A stretch of DNA of 38,215 nt, from assembly GCA_934553255.1 (NCBI GenBank), contig CAKTEZ010000015.1, positions 1-38,215 on the forward strand. Reading direction: 5' to 3'. A program made the position numbers and the translations under genes. Position 1 is the stretch's first letter, and each line of letters starts with the position of its first letter. Under the pieces are notes generated by a model. That model was not told the origin of the DNA. It worked only from the letters and a program-made list of their open reading frames with translations, and did no database searches. Below, in pieces: positions 1 to 7,841 of the stretch. This stretch comes from an uncultured Oscillospiraceae bacterium. GTDB taxonomy: Bacteria > Bacillota > Clostridia > Oscillospirales > Oscillospiraceae.

Positions 1-26
1 TGCCGCTATTTATGTTTCCGCTCCTA

Positions 27-55
27 ATTTTACCCTAACATTTTCAGAATTGCAA
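27..55 (-). promoter_or_regulatory. Sigma-A-like promoter reading off the left edge
   Basis: On the minus strand there is TTGCAA, a 17-bp spacer, then TAAAAT. Transcription would start near position 20 and run out of the window, so a leftward gene probably begins just beyond the edge. The call rests only on the promoter match; no coding sequence is visible. Confidence 0.45.
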
Positions 56-80
56 TACCTTTTTCGACAGGATACCACTG

Positions 81-120
81 AACAGCCGCTTTCTCACACA
101 CGGGAGAAAGCGGCTGTTTT
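81..120 (+). terminator. Hairpin with short U-tract
   Basis: A perfect 15-bp stem (81-95 with 104-118) with an 8-nt loop is followed on the plus strand by four T. It looks like an intrinsic terminator, but no plus-strand gene precedes it in the window, so it either serves a gene to the left or is a relic. Confidence 0.5.
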
Positions 121-356
121 GCCTTAACGGGCGAAACTGCCTGTATTTTTCAAAAAAGGCACGGGGATACTTTTTTACATTCTCTGATTTTTTGATACAG
201 TAAATAATCTTGTTGAGATTTGTGTTTAGACCTCCCTCTGTTGCAGCTTTTCAAAATATGCGTCGATTTTTTGACAGTATAACGGCTTGTTGAAAAATAA
301 GAACGACATACCATCCTAAAGCAAAGATACATTACTGTTTCAGCGGTTTTATGGCG
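121..356. other. AT-rich stretch with no gene seen
   Basis: I see no reading frame with a ribosome-binding site, no RNA gene and no strong promoter here. The base composition is AT-rich compared with the GC-rich core genes further right. It is probably flank of the insertion sequence or intergenic accessory DNA. Confidence 0.5.
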
Positions 357-434
357 CTGTTAAGTAGGCGGCACATTTGTTTTTCTGAAAATGCCGCTTT
401 TCAGCTCTTAAAACGGGCTTTTGCAAAAAAATAT

Positions 435-476
435 GGCACGGGGCTGGCATTTCAAAATGCCAGCCCCGTGCCTTTT
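435..476. terminator. Strong bidirectional terminator after the transposase
   Basis: A perfect 17-bp GC-rich stem (435-451 with 456-472) closes on a 4-nt loop. It is followed by five T on the plus strand and by an AT-rich A/T tract on the minus strand. It lies 14 bp past the transposase stop and would end that transcript; it could also block read-in from outside. Confidence 0.8.
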
Positions 477-489
477 TCTGTCTATGACG

Positions 490-1803
490 CTACGCCGATG
501 TTCGATAGGTGAACGCAACAAAGGTTTTTGGTTTGATTGTTCCGCGCTCTGCTTTTCGCCCTTTCTTGTTGGAGTAGGTGTATTTGGCAATATCACGCAA
601 AAGCGTTTCGCCGCTTGCATTGGGCGTGCGGTAAAAATCACGGCACAAATCAGTTGCGTCCTTGAAAGAAATTTTGACCTCATTCTGCGTTCCGCTGTGT
701 TTTCCTATTGCCACAGCACGGCAAATCAAAGAGGTAAAGTTGAAAAATGTCAGTTTCGCGTATAATTCTTGAAGCGCACAATCGTCAGAACGCCCGTGCA
801 AAAATTTCAGTCCCGTTTTATTTTTCAGAGCGTCAAAGCCCTGCTCGATACGCCAGCGCAGACTGTAAATCTTCTCCATTTCCTCAATAGGAAATTCATC
901 ACACGGAAGATTTGTCAACAGCGTTTCATAGTGGCCGCTGCTGCCAATCTCAAACCGCACAACGCGGCATTTTATCGTGTGCGGCGCAGGGAAGTCAAAG
1001 CGTGCTACCCGCGTTTTTTCCGACAGCGTTTTCCCCTTGCGGCTGCCTGTGTTCAAGTATACCCAGCCGTTTTCCTTGTCAATGTTCCGCTGCGAGGTCG
1101 TGACTGTGACAGAAAACGGCTCGTCCAGCGTTTCCAGCGGTAGGCGTTGAATATCTCGCAAAGCCGCCTTGCCCTGTTTTACGCGCAGGACAAAGAAAAA
1201 GTTTGGAATGTTGCAGCAGTGGGCTATGGTATTGTAGCTTTCATAGCCCCTGTCCATGACTAAGATGGTTGGCTCTGTAAATTTGCGCCGATAAATCAAC
1301 GCCAGCAGCTGCCCCTGTTCGTCCCGCCCCATAGCGCAATCCACAAAAACAGAATTGTTTATGTCGTGAATGACATTTGCGTGCAGGGCATTGTACCCGC
1401 GCGGGTTTGTGGGCGTTATGATAAAACTGTCGGAGTTTGGATTACGAAAGACCGGCAGTTCTGTTCCATCTACCGCCCACAAGTGGTATTTGCCATGAAA
1501 CCGCTGTTGCGTCAAGCTGTCACAGCGACGATTGAAGTTTTGCCACACTTCATAAAAGGCGCGTGGAGAAATTCCCTTGCGCCGCTGCGATAACGCGCTC
1601 GGCGTCACATCGGCGTTGAACAAACGCAGTTCCTTGTTCAGCGAACCGCCGCTAAAACCGATGAGCAGTGAAATGAGGTCATAAGTCGTCAGCTTACGGC
1701 TACGGGTATAGCTTCTAAGGTCGCAGATATAGCCGCCGCGGGCGGCGGCTATGTCTGCGATGGAGGTATTTAGACACCGCTTTAGATCATCAGGCACACA
1801 CAT
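490..1803 (-). CDS. IS4-family DDE transposase
   Basis: This 437-residue protein is a cut-and-paste transposase of the IS4 family (RNase H-like DDE fold). The catalytic acids are visible: D112 in WAVDGTEL, D184 in VMDRGYES and E320. The last sits in the IS4 hallmark Y-x2-R-x3-E-x6-K, met exactly by Y313, R316, E320 and K327. The ATG at 1803 is preferred over an in-frame ATG at 1863 because GGAGG lies 8 bases before it and because it gives a 14-bp overlap with the upstream gene, which suggests translational coupling. There is no frameshift or internal stop, so the enzyme is probably intact. The element appears able to move if its ends are intact, which I cannot confirm. Confidence 0.93.
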   Translation of the reverse strand: MCVPDDLKRCLNTSIADIAAARGGYICDLRSYTRSRKLTTYDLISLLIGFSGGSLNKELRLFNADVTPSALSQRRKGISPRAFYEVWQNFNRRCDSLTQQRFHGKYHLWAVDGTELPVFRNPNSDSFIITPTNPRGYNALHANVIHDINNSVFVDCAMGRDEQGQLLALIYRRKFTEPTILVMDRGYESYNTIAHCCNIPNFFFVLRVKQGKAALRDIQRLPLETLDEPFSVTVTTSQRNIDKENGWVYLNTGSRKGKTLSEKTRVARFDFPAPHTIKCRVVRFEIGSSGHYETLLTNLPCDEFPIEEMEKIYSLRWRIEQGFDALKNKTGLKFLHGRSDDCALQELYAKLTFFNFTSLICRAVAIGKHSGTQNEVKISFKDATDLCRDFYRTPNASGETLLRDIAKYTYSNKKGRKAERGTIKPKTFVAFTYRTSA

Positions 1804-2197
1804 CGTTTGAGCCTCCGGAGTTCTCCTTGCAATCCATATAAATTCTATGCAGGAGAGACGCAATGCGTGCGGAAATTTCGAGTCGCTTCAGATCATTCTT
1901 CGAACCATCATCGACGGCAATGGAAAAGTTTTCACTGTATATTTTTCCGCAAAATGATGCGGAAAATTCATAGCTGCAAGCATCGAAATAGGGTGTAAGG
2001 CCCTCATAATTTTGACTTGTCTTTTCAGCCATTGCATCAATCATCTTTGCGTACATTTTTCCAGAAATCACGCTCAACATTTCAAAAAATAACTTAAAAA
2101 TCTGACGAGCGCAGGTCGAATTTGCCGTTTCGCTGTATTTCACAAGGGGGGTGTTGCCCTTTTTATAAATGGCAATAATTTTCAACGGAATATTCAT
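1790..2197 (-). CDS. Small hypothetical protein coupled to the transposase
   Basis: I do not recognise this 135-residue protein. It has no signal peptide, membrane segment or clear metal motif; the C-terminal third is basic and helical-looking (KNDLKRLEISARIASLLHR). The ATG at 2197 has AAAGGA about 10 bases upstream. An upstream in-frame ATG at 2287 lacks such a site and overlaps the repeat region. Its stop lies inside the first codons of the transposase gene, which has its own GGAGG within this gene, so the two are probably translated together. It may be an accessory or regulatory protein of the insertion sequence. That role is inference from position only. Confidence 0.6.
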   Translation of the reverse strand: MNIPLKIIAIYKKGNTPLVKYSETANSTCARQIFKLFFEMLSVISGKMYAKMIDAMAEKTSQNYEGLTPYFDACSYEFSASFCGKIYSENFSIAVDDGSKNDLKRLEISARIASLLHRIYMDCKENSGGSNDVCA

Positions 2198-2258
2198 AGA
2201 GAGCTGTCCTTTCGAGTGTATAATTATTCGTTTTTGCAAAAATAAAAGACTTGCTCTC

Positions 2259-2355
2259 AAACTCTCAAAATTGAAAATGATAAGCAACTCTCTTAAAAAA
2301 TACTATTATATTTTTATAAAACTCTCTTAACTCTCTTAACTCGCTAAACTCTCTA
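2259..2355. repeat. Tandem 9-bp repeats upstream of the IS genes
   Basis: Four consecutive units of aactctctt or close variants run with an exact 9-bp period from 2320 to 2355 (third unit aactcgcta, fourth aactctcta). Further copies stand at 2286 and, degenerate, at 2259. A related ctcttaact also lies at 2570-2577 by the proposed IS end. They sit upstream of the first IS gene, so they may bind the transposase or the small protein. They are too short and unspaced to be CRISPR. Confidence 0.75.
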
Positions 2356-2380
2356 AAAATTCACAAAACTTATGCCACAA

Positions 2381-2528
2381 TTTAACGCAACCCTTTATTT
2401 TTGTTCTTTTAGCATATCAAAAAAAGGCAAGGAAGTCAATAGACAGCCATTAAAAAATGTCAAAAAAGTGTCGCGAAAATATTATATTTTTACACAGCAG
2501 GACACTGCCGATTATTATATGCTGAAAG
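2381..2528. other. AT-rich non-coding interval
   Basis: The interval between the 9-bp repeats and the next hairpin is AT-rich. A short frame starting at 2372 has no ribosome-binding site and low-complexity lysine-rich content. I see nothing in it that supports a gene. Confidence 0.45.
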
Positions 2529-2566
2529 CTATAAAGGGAGAAAACCGAGGTTTTCTCCCTTTATAG
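2529..2566. other. Long perfect hairpin near the right IS end
   Basis: A perfect 16-bp stem (2529-2544 with 2551-2566) encloses a 6-nt loop. It lies 9 bp inside the proposed right end of the insertion sequence. Neither side carries a long U-tract. It may insulate the IS genes from outside transcription or be part of the transposase-recognised end. Confidence 0.6.
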
Positions 2567-2613
2567 TTCTCTTAACTTAACAGTGTTGCAACGGGAGCGG
2601 GTAGCGGAAACCG

Positions 2614-2727
2614 TCAGACAGCACGGGAGAGGATGTTCCCCATCGTTTGCACCGCTTTGAGTTGGGCGTCGGTGGTAATGTGGGCGTAGGTGTCCAGCGT
2701 GAAACCCGCCGAGTAGTGGCCGAGCAT
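2614..2727 (-). pseudogene. Tyrosine recombinase (phage-type integrase), C-terminal stub
   Basis: The last 37 or so residues of a tyrosine recombinase are recognisable. They begin at the MLGH box and run through GFTLDTYAHITTDAQ, with the nucleophilic tyrosine in LDTY, to a natural C-terminus ending SRAV. Everything upstream (core-binding domain and the first catalytic arginine) is missing: the reading frame beyond about 2727 has unrelated sequence. It cannot encode an active enzyme. It marks a former prophage or integrative element at this site. Confidence 0.8.
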
Positions 2728-2961
2728 ATGGAACGCGGCGATGTAGAGCGCATTTCGTGGCTGGTAGCGCATCATCATACCTATACGAACATTGACGGGC
2801 CGGATCACCGGATCCTGCTGGAGGCGGATTTTCTGGTCAACGCCGGCGAGAGCAGATACGCACGCTCCGCAATCGAAAATTTCCGCCAGCGCGTATTCCG
2901 TACTTCGGTAGGCACGGAGCTTCTGGATAGTATGTATTGGAAAGGTGCAGGGAATCTATGA
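2728..2961 (+). pseudogene. HD-domain phosphohydrolase, C-terminal stub
   Basis: From about 2728 the plus strand encodes a stretch typical of the C-terminal half of small clostridial HD phosphohydrolases, including RISWLVAHHHTYTNIDG, ILLEADFLVN and RQRVFRTSVG. The N-terminal part with the first HD metal ligands is absent, because upstream sequence belongs to the integrase stub on the other strand. There is no start codon with a ribosome-binding site. The family assignment is from memory of the motif pattern. The stub was presumably created when the mobile element deleted into the gene. Confidence 0.65.
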
Positions 2962-3000
2962 GATACCCCCTACCGTTTTCAAATTCAACTCCCATTCCCC

Positions 3001-3020
3001 TTTGACCCACTTTTGACCCA
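3001..3020. repeat. Short direct repeat TTTGACCCA x2
   Basis: Two copies of tttgaccca start 11 bp apart (3001 and 3012). They lie just past the HD stub, in sequence that may be old integrative-element flank. An attachment-site role is possible but not shown. Confidence 0.35.
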
Positions 3021-3087
3021 GGCTGGAATTGGAACGGGCCGGGTTGGACGGAAACAAGGAAAAATCCGTCGAGCGAACAGCATAAAA

Positions 3088-3126
3088 AAGGAAAATCGGA
3101 GTCGTTTCGACTCCGATTTTCCTTTG
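3088..3126 (-). terminator. Terminator after the DUF2974 gene
   Basis: A near-perfect hairpin with a stem of about 18 bp and a tttc loop lies 27 bp beyond the stop of the minus-strand gene. The T-rich side on the minus strand (complement of the A-run near 3085-3091) fits an intrinsic terminator for that operon. Coordinates are good to a base or two. Confidence 0.8.
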
Positions 3127-3152
3127 TGACGACCTACGGGTCCTCTCCTATC

Positions 3153-4337
3153 TTATTTCTTCCTCGGCTTTCGCTTCTCCGTCTTTTTACGCTGCCGCTC
3201 CAGCTTGCGGCGCAGCGGCTCAAGGTCGTTCTTCTGCACATCGTCCGCGACATTTTTCGCATACGAGCCGACCAGCGCCCGCAGCGAGCCGGACAACAGC
3301 TGCCGCGTCTCGCGGTCGAGGTTTGAATAGGTCTTGAGCATCGTCACCGCGCTCTTGAGCTTGTCGCCGTTGAGTTCGGTGAGCGTTTTCGCGCCCGAGG
3401 CGGTAAGTACGGTGTAGAGTGCGTCGGCAAATGCCTCGCGCTGCTTGGGGCTGAGGGACTCCTCCCACGATTCCAGCGTTTCGTCAATGACCTTGCCCTC
3501 GCGGGAAAAGCCGTCGAGATGCACGAAGCGGTCGCGCTCGACCTGCCACGAAAAGCCGTCGTGCTGCAGCATGCCCTCGGCATCCGAGCGCACGACCTGC
3601 ACATTCTGCTCATGCTCCAAAAGCTGTCCCACCACGCTCGACTGCGGCACGATCGTCTGGATGCGGTCGGCAATGCGCGTATGCTCCGGCGTGCCGGCGA
3701 GGGATTTGATGAAGCCCGGTCCGTCGTCGTTGTAGACCTTCAAAATGCGATCCTGCACGGCGGCGGGGGTACGCACCGCGGCGTAGACCGCGAGATTGCC
3801 GCCCTTGGAGTGTCCGCCGATGCGAAGCTTCGCGTCGGGGTACTGCCGCGCCATGCGGCCAAGGTACTCCAACGCCCGCGTCTGCGAGGGAATGACCTCG
3901 AGGTAGCCGAGGTTCAGATCCTCCTTCCAGCCGACGATGGTGTCGTCTGTGCCGCGGTAGGAAACATAGATGCTGCCGTCGCCCAGCTCGACGGTGAGCG
4001 CCGCGAACTGCTGCTCGCTCGCGTCGTCGATCATCTCACAGTAGCCGTTGAGGAGCATCGCGCCGAAGCGCTCGGAATGCGCCATGCGGCACATGAGATC
4101 GGGAATGCGTCCGGGGACGAGTACCCCCATGTCGATCTCTGCACCGTTGTGACGGGCAAAGTAGGCGTCCGCCGCTTCGCGCAGCGGCACGCCCCGCCCC
4201 AGCTCCGGCGGCGGCACAAGTCCCTCAAAATTGATGAAGCTCAACTCCGCCAAAATAAGGCCGTCCACCTCGTTGAACGGCGAGACCGTGAGCGGCAGGT
4301 CGCCGCGCCAATCCAGATAATCCATGATATTCGCCAT
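3153..4337 (-). CDS. DUF2974 (Mbeg1-like) alpha/beta-hydrolase family protein
   Basis: This 394-residue cytoplasmic protein carries the lipase-like nucleophile elbow GHSKGG with Ser177. It also has an oxyanion-type stretch YVSYRGTDDTIVGW near 125-137, which is typical of the DUF2974/Mbeg1-like group common in Firmicutes. No signal peptide or membrane segment is seen. The C-terminal 30 residues are very basic (Lys/Arg-rich tail), perhaps an electrostatic tether. The substrate is unknown; a lipase or esterase role is inference from the fold. The ATG at 4337 has AAAGGAG 9 bases upstream. It begins 6 bp after cca, so the two share a transcript that ends at the hairpin near 3100. Confidence 0.82.
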   Translation of the reverse strand: MANIMDYLDWRGDLPLTVSPFNEVDGLILAELSFINFEGLVPPPELGRGVPLREAADAYFARHNGAEIDMGVLVPGRIPDLMCRMAHSERFGAMLLNGYCEMIDDASEQQFAALTVELGDGSIYVSYRGTDDTIVGWKEDLNLGYLEVIPSQTRALEYLGRMARQYPDAKLRIGGHSKGGNLAVYAAVRTPAAVQDRILKVYNDDGPGFIKSLAGTPEHTRIADRIQTIVPQSSVVGQLLEHEQNVQVVRSDAEGMLQHDGFSWQVERDRFVHLDGFSREGKVIDETLESWEESLSPKQREAFADALYTVLTASGAKTLTELNGDKLKSAVTMLKTYSNLDRETRQLLSGSLRALVGSYAKNVADDVQKNDLEPLRRKLERQRKKTEKRKPRKK

Positions 4338-4343
4338 CGTTTT

Positions 4344-5705
4344 TTACTCCTTTCCGTCCGTTTCCCCGCGCCAACCGCTGCGGTACAAGCGCTCCGCGCG
4401 GCGCACAAGGGCGCCGTGTTCATTCTCCAGCTTTTCCGCAGCCACCTCGTCGAGCAGGCGCTGCTTCGCCCATCCCACCGCGCGTCCCGAAAAGCCGAGC
4501 GCCAACAGATCCGCGCCGCCGATATTCAGCTCCGCAAGCGAGCAGCAGGCATTTTCCGCCAGCAACTTGTTGTAAAGTGAAAGTGCTTCACGCCATGGTC
4601 TCTGCGCCCGCTCCAGTCCGGCAGGCGCCTTGGCGGCATTATCCGCAAGCTTGGTCTGTAAAAGGTTCCACATCGTCCCGCGCCCGTACCGCGCCATCCG
4701 ACTGTGTACTGCCGCGCGCTCCGGCGGAAACATCTCATCAAAGCAGGCAAGCTGCGCCCGCACGCCCTGCGCGAGCGTATGCTCAAAGCGCAGCCGCGCC
4801 ATGATGCCCTCCGCCAACTCCGCGGAAACGGCGGTATGCCCGTAGAAATGCCCTGTGCCGTCCGCGTCCCGTGTAAAGCACTTTGGCTTTCCAAGGTCGT
4901 GAAGCAGCATCGTCCAACGCAGCACTCGCGTCGGCGGCGCCGCACCGACCGCGCGCGCCGTATGTTCCCACACATCGTAGCAATGGTGCGGATTGTGCTG
5001 ATCGAAGCCCACGCAGGGCAGCAGCTCCGGCAGCACGACGCCGAGAATGTCCGGATACTTCAACAGCACCGCCGCGGCGTGCTTCCCGCACAACAGCTTA
5101 TTCAGCTCCGCGTACACACGCTCGTGTGCGATGGCACGCAAGCCGTCCTTCCGTTCCCGCGCGGCACGCGCCGTGTCATCCTCGACCGAAAAGCCCAGCA
5201 CGGACGCGAAGCGCAGCAGGCGCAGAATGCGGAGCGCATCCTCGGCAAAGCGCCGCTCCGGCGCGCCGACGCAGCGCAGGACACCCGCGCTCAGGTCCTC
5301 CCGCCCGCCGAAGGGATCGACGAGTGCTCCCTCCGGTGAGAGCGCGATGGCGTTCACTGTAAAATCGCGGCGGGCGAGGTCCTCCTCGATGTTTTTCGTA
5401 AAGGTCACGCTCTCCGGATGGCGGCTGTCGCGGTATGCCCCATCGCAGCGCTCGGTCGTATGCTCCACCGCAAGGCCGCCGCGCACGAGCGTCACCGTGC
5501 CGTGCGCCAGTCCCGTCGGGTGCGCGGACGCGCCGAAGATCGCCATGACCTCCTCCGGCCGCGCGTCGCTCGTCATGTCGTAGTCGTCCGGCGTCACGCC
5601 GCGCAGCAGGTCGCGCACGCAGCCGCCGACAAGATAGGGCGCGAAGCCATGCCGGTGCAGAAGGTCCATGATCTCCCGCACCGCCTGCGGCACGCACTCC
5701 GGCAT
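4344..5705 (-). CDS. cca: CCA tRNA nucleotidyltransferase
   Basis: This enzyme adds or repairs the 3' CCA end of tRNAs in the cytoplasm. The 453-residue product shows the class II nucleotidyltransferase head: GGCVRD at 27-32 and the metal-binding D41-Y-D43. RRDFTVNAIA and EDALRILRLLRFAS follow. A downstream HD segment (LLHDLGKP) and C-terminal arm match the longer bacterial form with an HD phosphohydrolase domain. The ATG at 5705 begins MPECVPQAVREIM, as in relatives. It is the first gene of a two-gene unit with the DUF2974 hydrolase and has a near-consensus promoter 85 bases upstream. Confidence 0.95.
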   Translation of the reverse strand: MPECVPQAVREIMDLLHRHGFAPYLVGGCVRDLLRGVTPDDYDMTSDARPEEVMAIFGASAHPTGLAHGTVTLVRGGLAVEHTTERCDGAYRDSRHPESVTFTKNIEEDLARRDFTVNAIALSPEGALVDPFGGREDLSAGVLRCVGAPERRFAEDALRILRLLRFASVLGFSVEDDTARAARERKDGLRAIAHERVYAELNKLLCGKHAAAVLLKYPDILGVVLPELLPCVGFDQHNPHHCYDVWEHTARAVGAAPPTRVLRWTMLLHDLGKPKCFTRDADGTGHFYGHTAVSAELAEGIMARLRFEHTLAQGVRAQLACFDEMFPPERAAVHSRMARYGRGTMWNLLQTKLADNAAKAPAGLERAQRPWREALSLYNKLLAENACCSLAELNIGGADLLALGFSGRAVGWAKQRLLDEVAAEKLENEHGALVRRAERLYRSGWRGETDGKE

Positions 5706-5775
5706 ATCCCTCGCCCCCTCGCAAAACGCGTCGTTTCCGCACGCAAAAAACTTTTCTGCCGCTCAAAAATCAGCA

Positions 5776-5804
5776 TTGTACTTTACGGTATTTCGTATTA
5801 TACT
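5776..5804 (+). promoter_or_regulatory. Sigma-A promoter for murC, overlapping the cca promoter
   Basis: TTGTAC at 5776-5781, a 17-bp spacer, then TATACT at 5799-5804. The predicted start near 5811 gives an 85-nt leader to the murC ATG. Its -10 box shares four bases with the -10 box of the opposing cca promoter. Confidence 0.7.
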
Positions 5805-5825
5805 ATATGAGATAAAATTTTGCAA
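5797..5825 (-). promoter_or_regulatory. Sigma-A promoter for cca
   Basis: On the minus strand TTGCAA (5825-5820), 17 bp, then consensus TATAAT (5802-5797). The start would fall near 5790, leaving a leader of about 85 nt. It is one of the best promoter matches in the window and faces the murC promoter with overlapping -10 boxes. Confidence 0.8.
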
Positions 5826-5895
5826 TTCACATCACGCTCCGCTTTGGCAAATCGCCCAAGGTGTCTGAGGCGTGGTTTTCGGAGGAGCAGCAGTT

Positions 5896-7266
5896 ATGGA
5901 CATCAACTCCTATCTCGTCCCCGGTCGGCGGGCGCACCTCGCGGGCATCGGCGGCGTTTCCATGAGTCCGCTTGCCGAGGTCCTGCACTCCATGGGACTT
6001 CAGGTGCAGGGCAGCGATATGAGCGACTCCCCCGCCGTGGAGCATCTGCGTGCGCTGGGCATTCCCGTCGCCATCGGTCACGCGGCGGACAATCTCGGTG
6101 AGGCGGATCTTGTGATCCGCACCGCCGCCATTCACGACGATAACCCCGAGATCTCCGGCGCGGTCACGCGCGGCATCCCCGTGTTTGAGCGGGCGCAGGC
6201 GTGGGGCGCGATCATGCGGGGCTACCGCAACGCCCTGTGCATCTCCGGCACGCACGGCAAAACGACCACCACCAGCATGGCGACGCACATCTTCATGGCC
6301 GCCGACGCCGATCCCACCGTGATGATCGGCGGCACGCTGCCGCTGCTGCACTCCGGCTACCGCGTCGGCCACGGCGACACCATCATCGCCGAAAGCTGCG
6401 AATACTGCAATTCGTTCCTCAGCTTCTTTCCCACCGTCGCGGTCCTGCTCAATGTGGAGGCCGATCATCTGGACTTTTTCAAGGACCTGCACGATGTGGA
6501 GCATTCCTTCCGCCGCTTCGCCGAGTTGGTCCCCGCAAACGGTCATGTGGTCGCCAATTGGGACGACGCGGGCGTGCGTGAGACGCTCGCGGGCTACACC
6601 GGCTCGCTCTTCACCTTCAGTAAGCGTGACGCGTCCGCTCATTGCCATGCGGAGAACGTCGTCTACACCAACGGACTGCCCGCGTTTGACGTCGTCTGCA
6701 TGGGCAAGAAGTACGCCCACGCCGCGCTTTCCGTCGGCGGCGAACACAATGTGATGAACGCGCTCGCCGCGGCGAGCGCCGCCTATGTCCTCGGTATCCG
6801 CGGCGACGCCGTGGAGCGGGGTCTCGCCACCTTCACCGGTGCGGGCCGCCGCTTTGAGAAGAAGGGCAGCTACCGCGGCGCGGATGTTTATGACGACTAT
6901 GCCCACCACCCCAGCGAGCTGCACGCCCTGCTGACGATGGCGAAGGCGCTGCCCTACCGCCGCATCGTCTGCGCCTTCCAGCCGCACACCTACACACGCA
7001 CCAAGGCGCTTTTTGAGGAGTTCGTGCAGGAGCTGAAGCTTCCCGATGTGCTTATTCTTGCGGAGATCTACGCTGCGCGCGAGCAGAACGACATCGGCAT
7101 TTCGTCCGGCGACCTTGCCGCGCGTATCCCCGGCGCGATCTACTGTCCCACGCTCGATAAGGTCACGGAGGCGCTGCGCGCCGCCGCGCAGCCCGGCGAC
7201 CTGATCATCACCGTCGGCGCGGGCGATATTTACAAGGCCGGTGAAAAGCTGCTCCGCGAACAATAA
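5896..7266 (+). CDS. murC: UDP-N-acetylmuramate--L-alanine ligase
   Basis: MurC joins L-alanine to UDP-MurNAc using ATP, the first step of the peptidoglycan stem peptide, in the cytoplasm. The 456-residue protein has the three Mur-ligase domains. They are an N-terminal Rossmann-like UDP-binding part (GIGGVSMSPLAEVL), the ATP loop GTHGKTTTTSM, central NVEADHLDFF, and the C-terminal DDYAHHPSEL and FQPHTYTRTKAL. I start at the ATG at 5896 because GGAGGA lies about 9 bases before it; an in-frame GTG at 5872 overlaps that site and is less likely. A second gene follows after 23 bp without a terminator, so they are probably co-transcribed. Confidence 0.95.
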   Translation: MDINSYLVPGRRAHLAGIGGVSMSPLAEVLHSMGLQVQGSDMSDSPAVEHLRALGIPVAIGHAADNLGEADLVIRTAAIHDDNPEISGAVTRGIPVFERAQAWGAIMRGYRNALCISGTHGKTTTTSMATHIFMAADADPTVMIGGTLPLLHSGYRVGHGDTIIAESCEYCNSFLSFFPTVAVLLNVEADHLDFFKDLHDVEHSFRRFAELVPANGHVVANWDDAGVRETLAGYTGSLFTFSKRDASAHCHAENVVYTNGLPAFDVVCMGKKYAHAALSVGGEHNVMNALAAASAAYVLGIRGDAVERGLATFTGAGRRFEKKGSYRGADVYDDYAHHPSELHALLTMAKALPYRRIVCAFQPHTYTRTKALFEEFVQELKLPDVLILAEIYAAREQNDIGISSGDLAARIPGAIYCPTLDKVTEALRAAAQPGDLIITVGAGDIYKAGEKLLREQ

Positions 7267-7289
7267 AGAGAGAGAAAGAAGGCGTTCCC

Positions 7290-7832
7290 ATGTACCTCTC
7301 CCCCGCCTACACGACCGCGCCCGCAGACGCCGACGAGCGCGTCGGCGCGGTCTTTGCCGCGCTCGACTCCCTCGGCATTCCCTATATCCGCTTCGAGCAT
7401 GACGCGACCGCCGCGATGGAGGACTGCGCCGCCGTCGGCGAGGCGCTGGAGGGTGTCATCTGCAAGAACCTCTTTCTCTGCAACCGCCAGCAGACGGCGT
7501 TCTATCTTCTCACCATGCCCGGCGACAAGCCGTTCCACACGAAGGACCTTTCCGCGCAGATCGGCTCGTCCCGCCTGTCCTTTGCCCCGCCGGAGAAAAT
7601 GGAGGAGCTTTTGAACACGCACCCCGGCTCCGCCTCGGTGATGGGTCTTCTGTTCGATACGGAGCATCAGGTGCAGCTCGTGATGGACCGCGCGGTATAC
7701 GAGGCGGAGTCCTTCTGCTGCCACCCCTGCGATAACCACGGCTCGCTGAAGATCAAAACGAGCGACCTGCTCGCGAAATTTCTTCCCCATGTCGGCCACA
7801 CGCCCATCGTAGTGGATCTGCCGGAGGAATAA
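7290..7832 (+). CDS. YbaK/ProX-type prolyl-tRNA editing domain protein
   Basis: The 180-residue product matches stand-alone proteins of the YbaK/aminoacyl-tRNA deacylase fold annotated as prolyl-tRNA synthetase-associated domain (ProX/PrdX). These hydrolyse mischarged Ala-tRNA(Pro). The family signature is seen as CKNLFLCNRQQTAFYLL (with the conserved lysine) and as KDLSAQIGSSRLSFA and GSASVMGLLFD. Specificity for alanine versus cysteine cannot be settled by eye. The ATG at 7290 follows GAAAGAAGG. It lies 23 bp downstream of murC and is followed by a strong terminator, so it is the last gene of the murC unit. Confidence 0.82.
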   Translation: MYLSPAYTTAPADADERVGAVFAALDSLGIPYIRFEHDATAAMEDCAAVGEALEGVICKNLFLCNRQQTAFYLLTMPGDKPFHTKDLSAQIGSSRLSFAPPEKMEELLNTHPGSASVMGLLFDTEHQVQLVMDRAVYEAESFCCHPCDNHGSLKIKTSDLLAKFLPHVGHTPIVVDLPEE

Positions 7833-7841
7833 AGCAAGCAA

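Larger units (their letters stand above)
357..2583 (-). mobile_element. Probable IS4-family insertion sequence, ends tentative
   Basis: The unit would contain an IS4-type transposase, a coupled upstream gene and a terminator hairpin inside its left end. The proposed ends are a 9-bp inverted repeat: ctgttaagt at 357-365 and its complement at 2575-2583. The right boundary fits a change from AT-rich sequence to the GC-rich integrase stub that follows. I could not find a target-site duplication, and a 9-bp match could be chance, so the limits are uncertain even though the presence of an IS4 transposase is firm. Confidence 0.4.

Noticed and set aside
2259..2355. CRISPR array or plasmid-type iterons
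   Set aside because: The 9-bp units are directly adjacent with no spacers, so not CRISPR. No replication initiator gene or DnaA boxes accompany them, so an origin is not supported.
2372..2566. Short plus-strand gene of 64 codons
   Set aside because: No ribosome-binding site, composition driven by AT-rich DNA, and its end lies within the hairpin stem.
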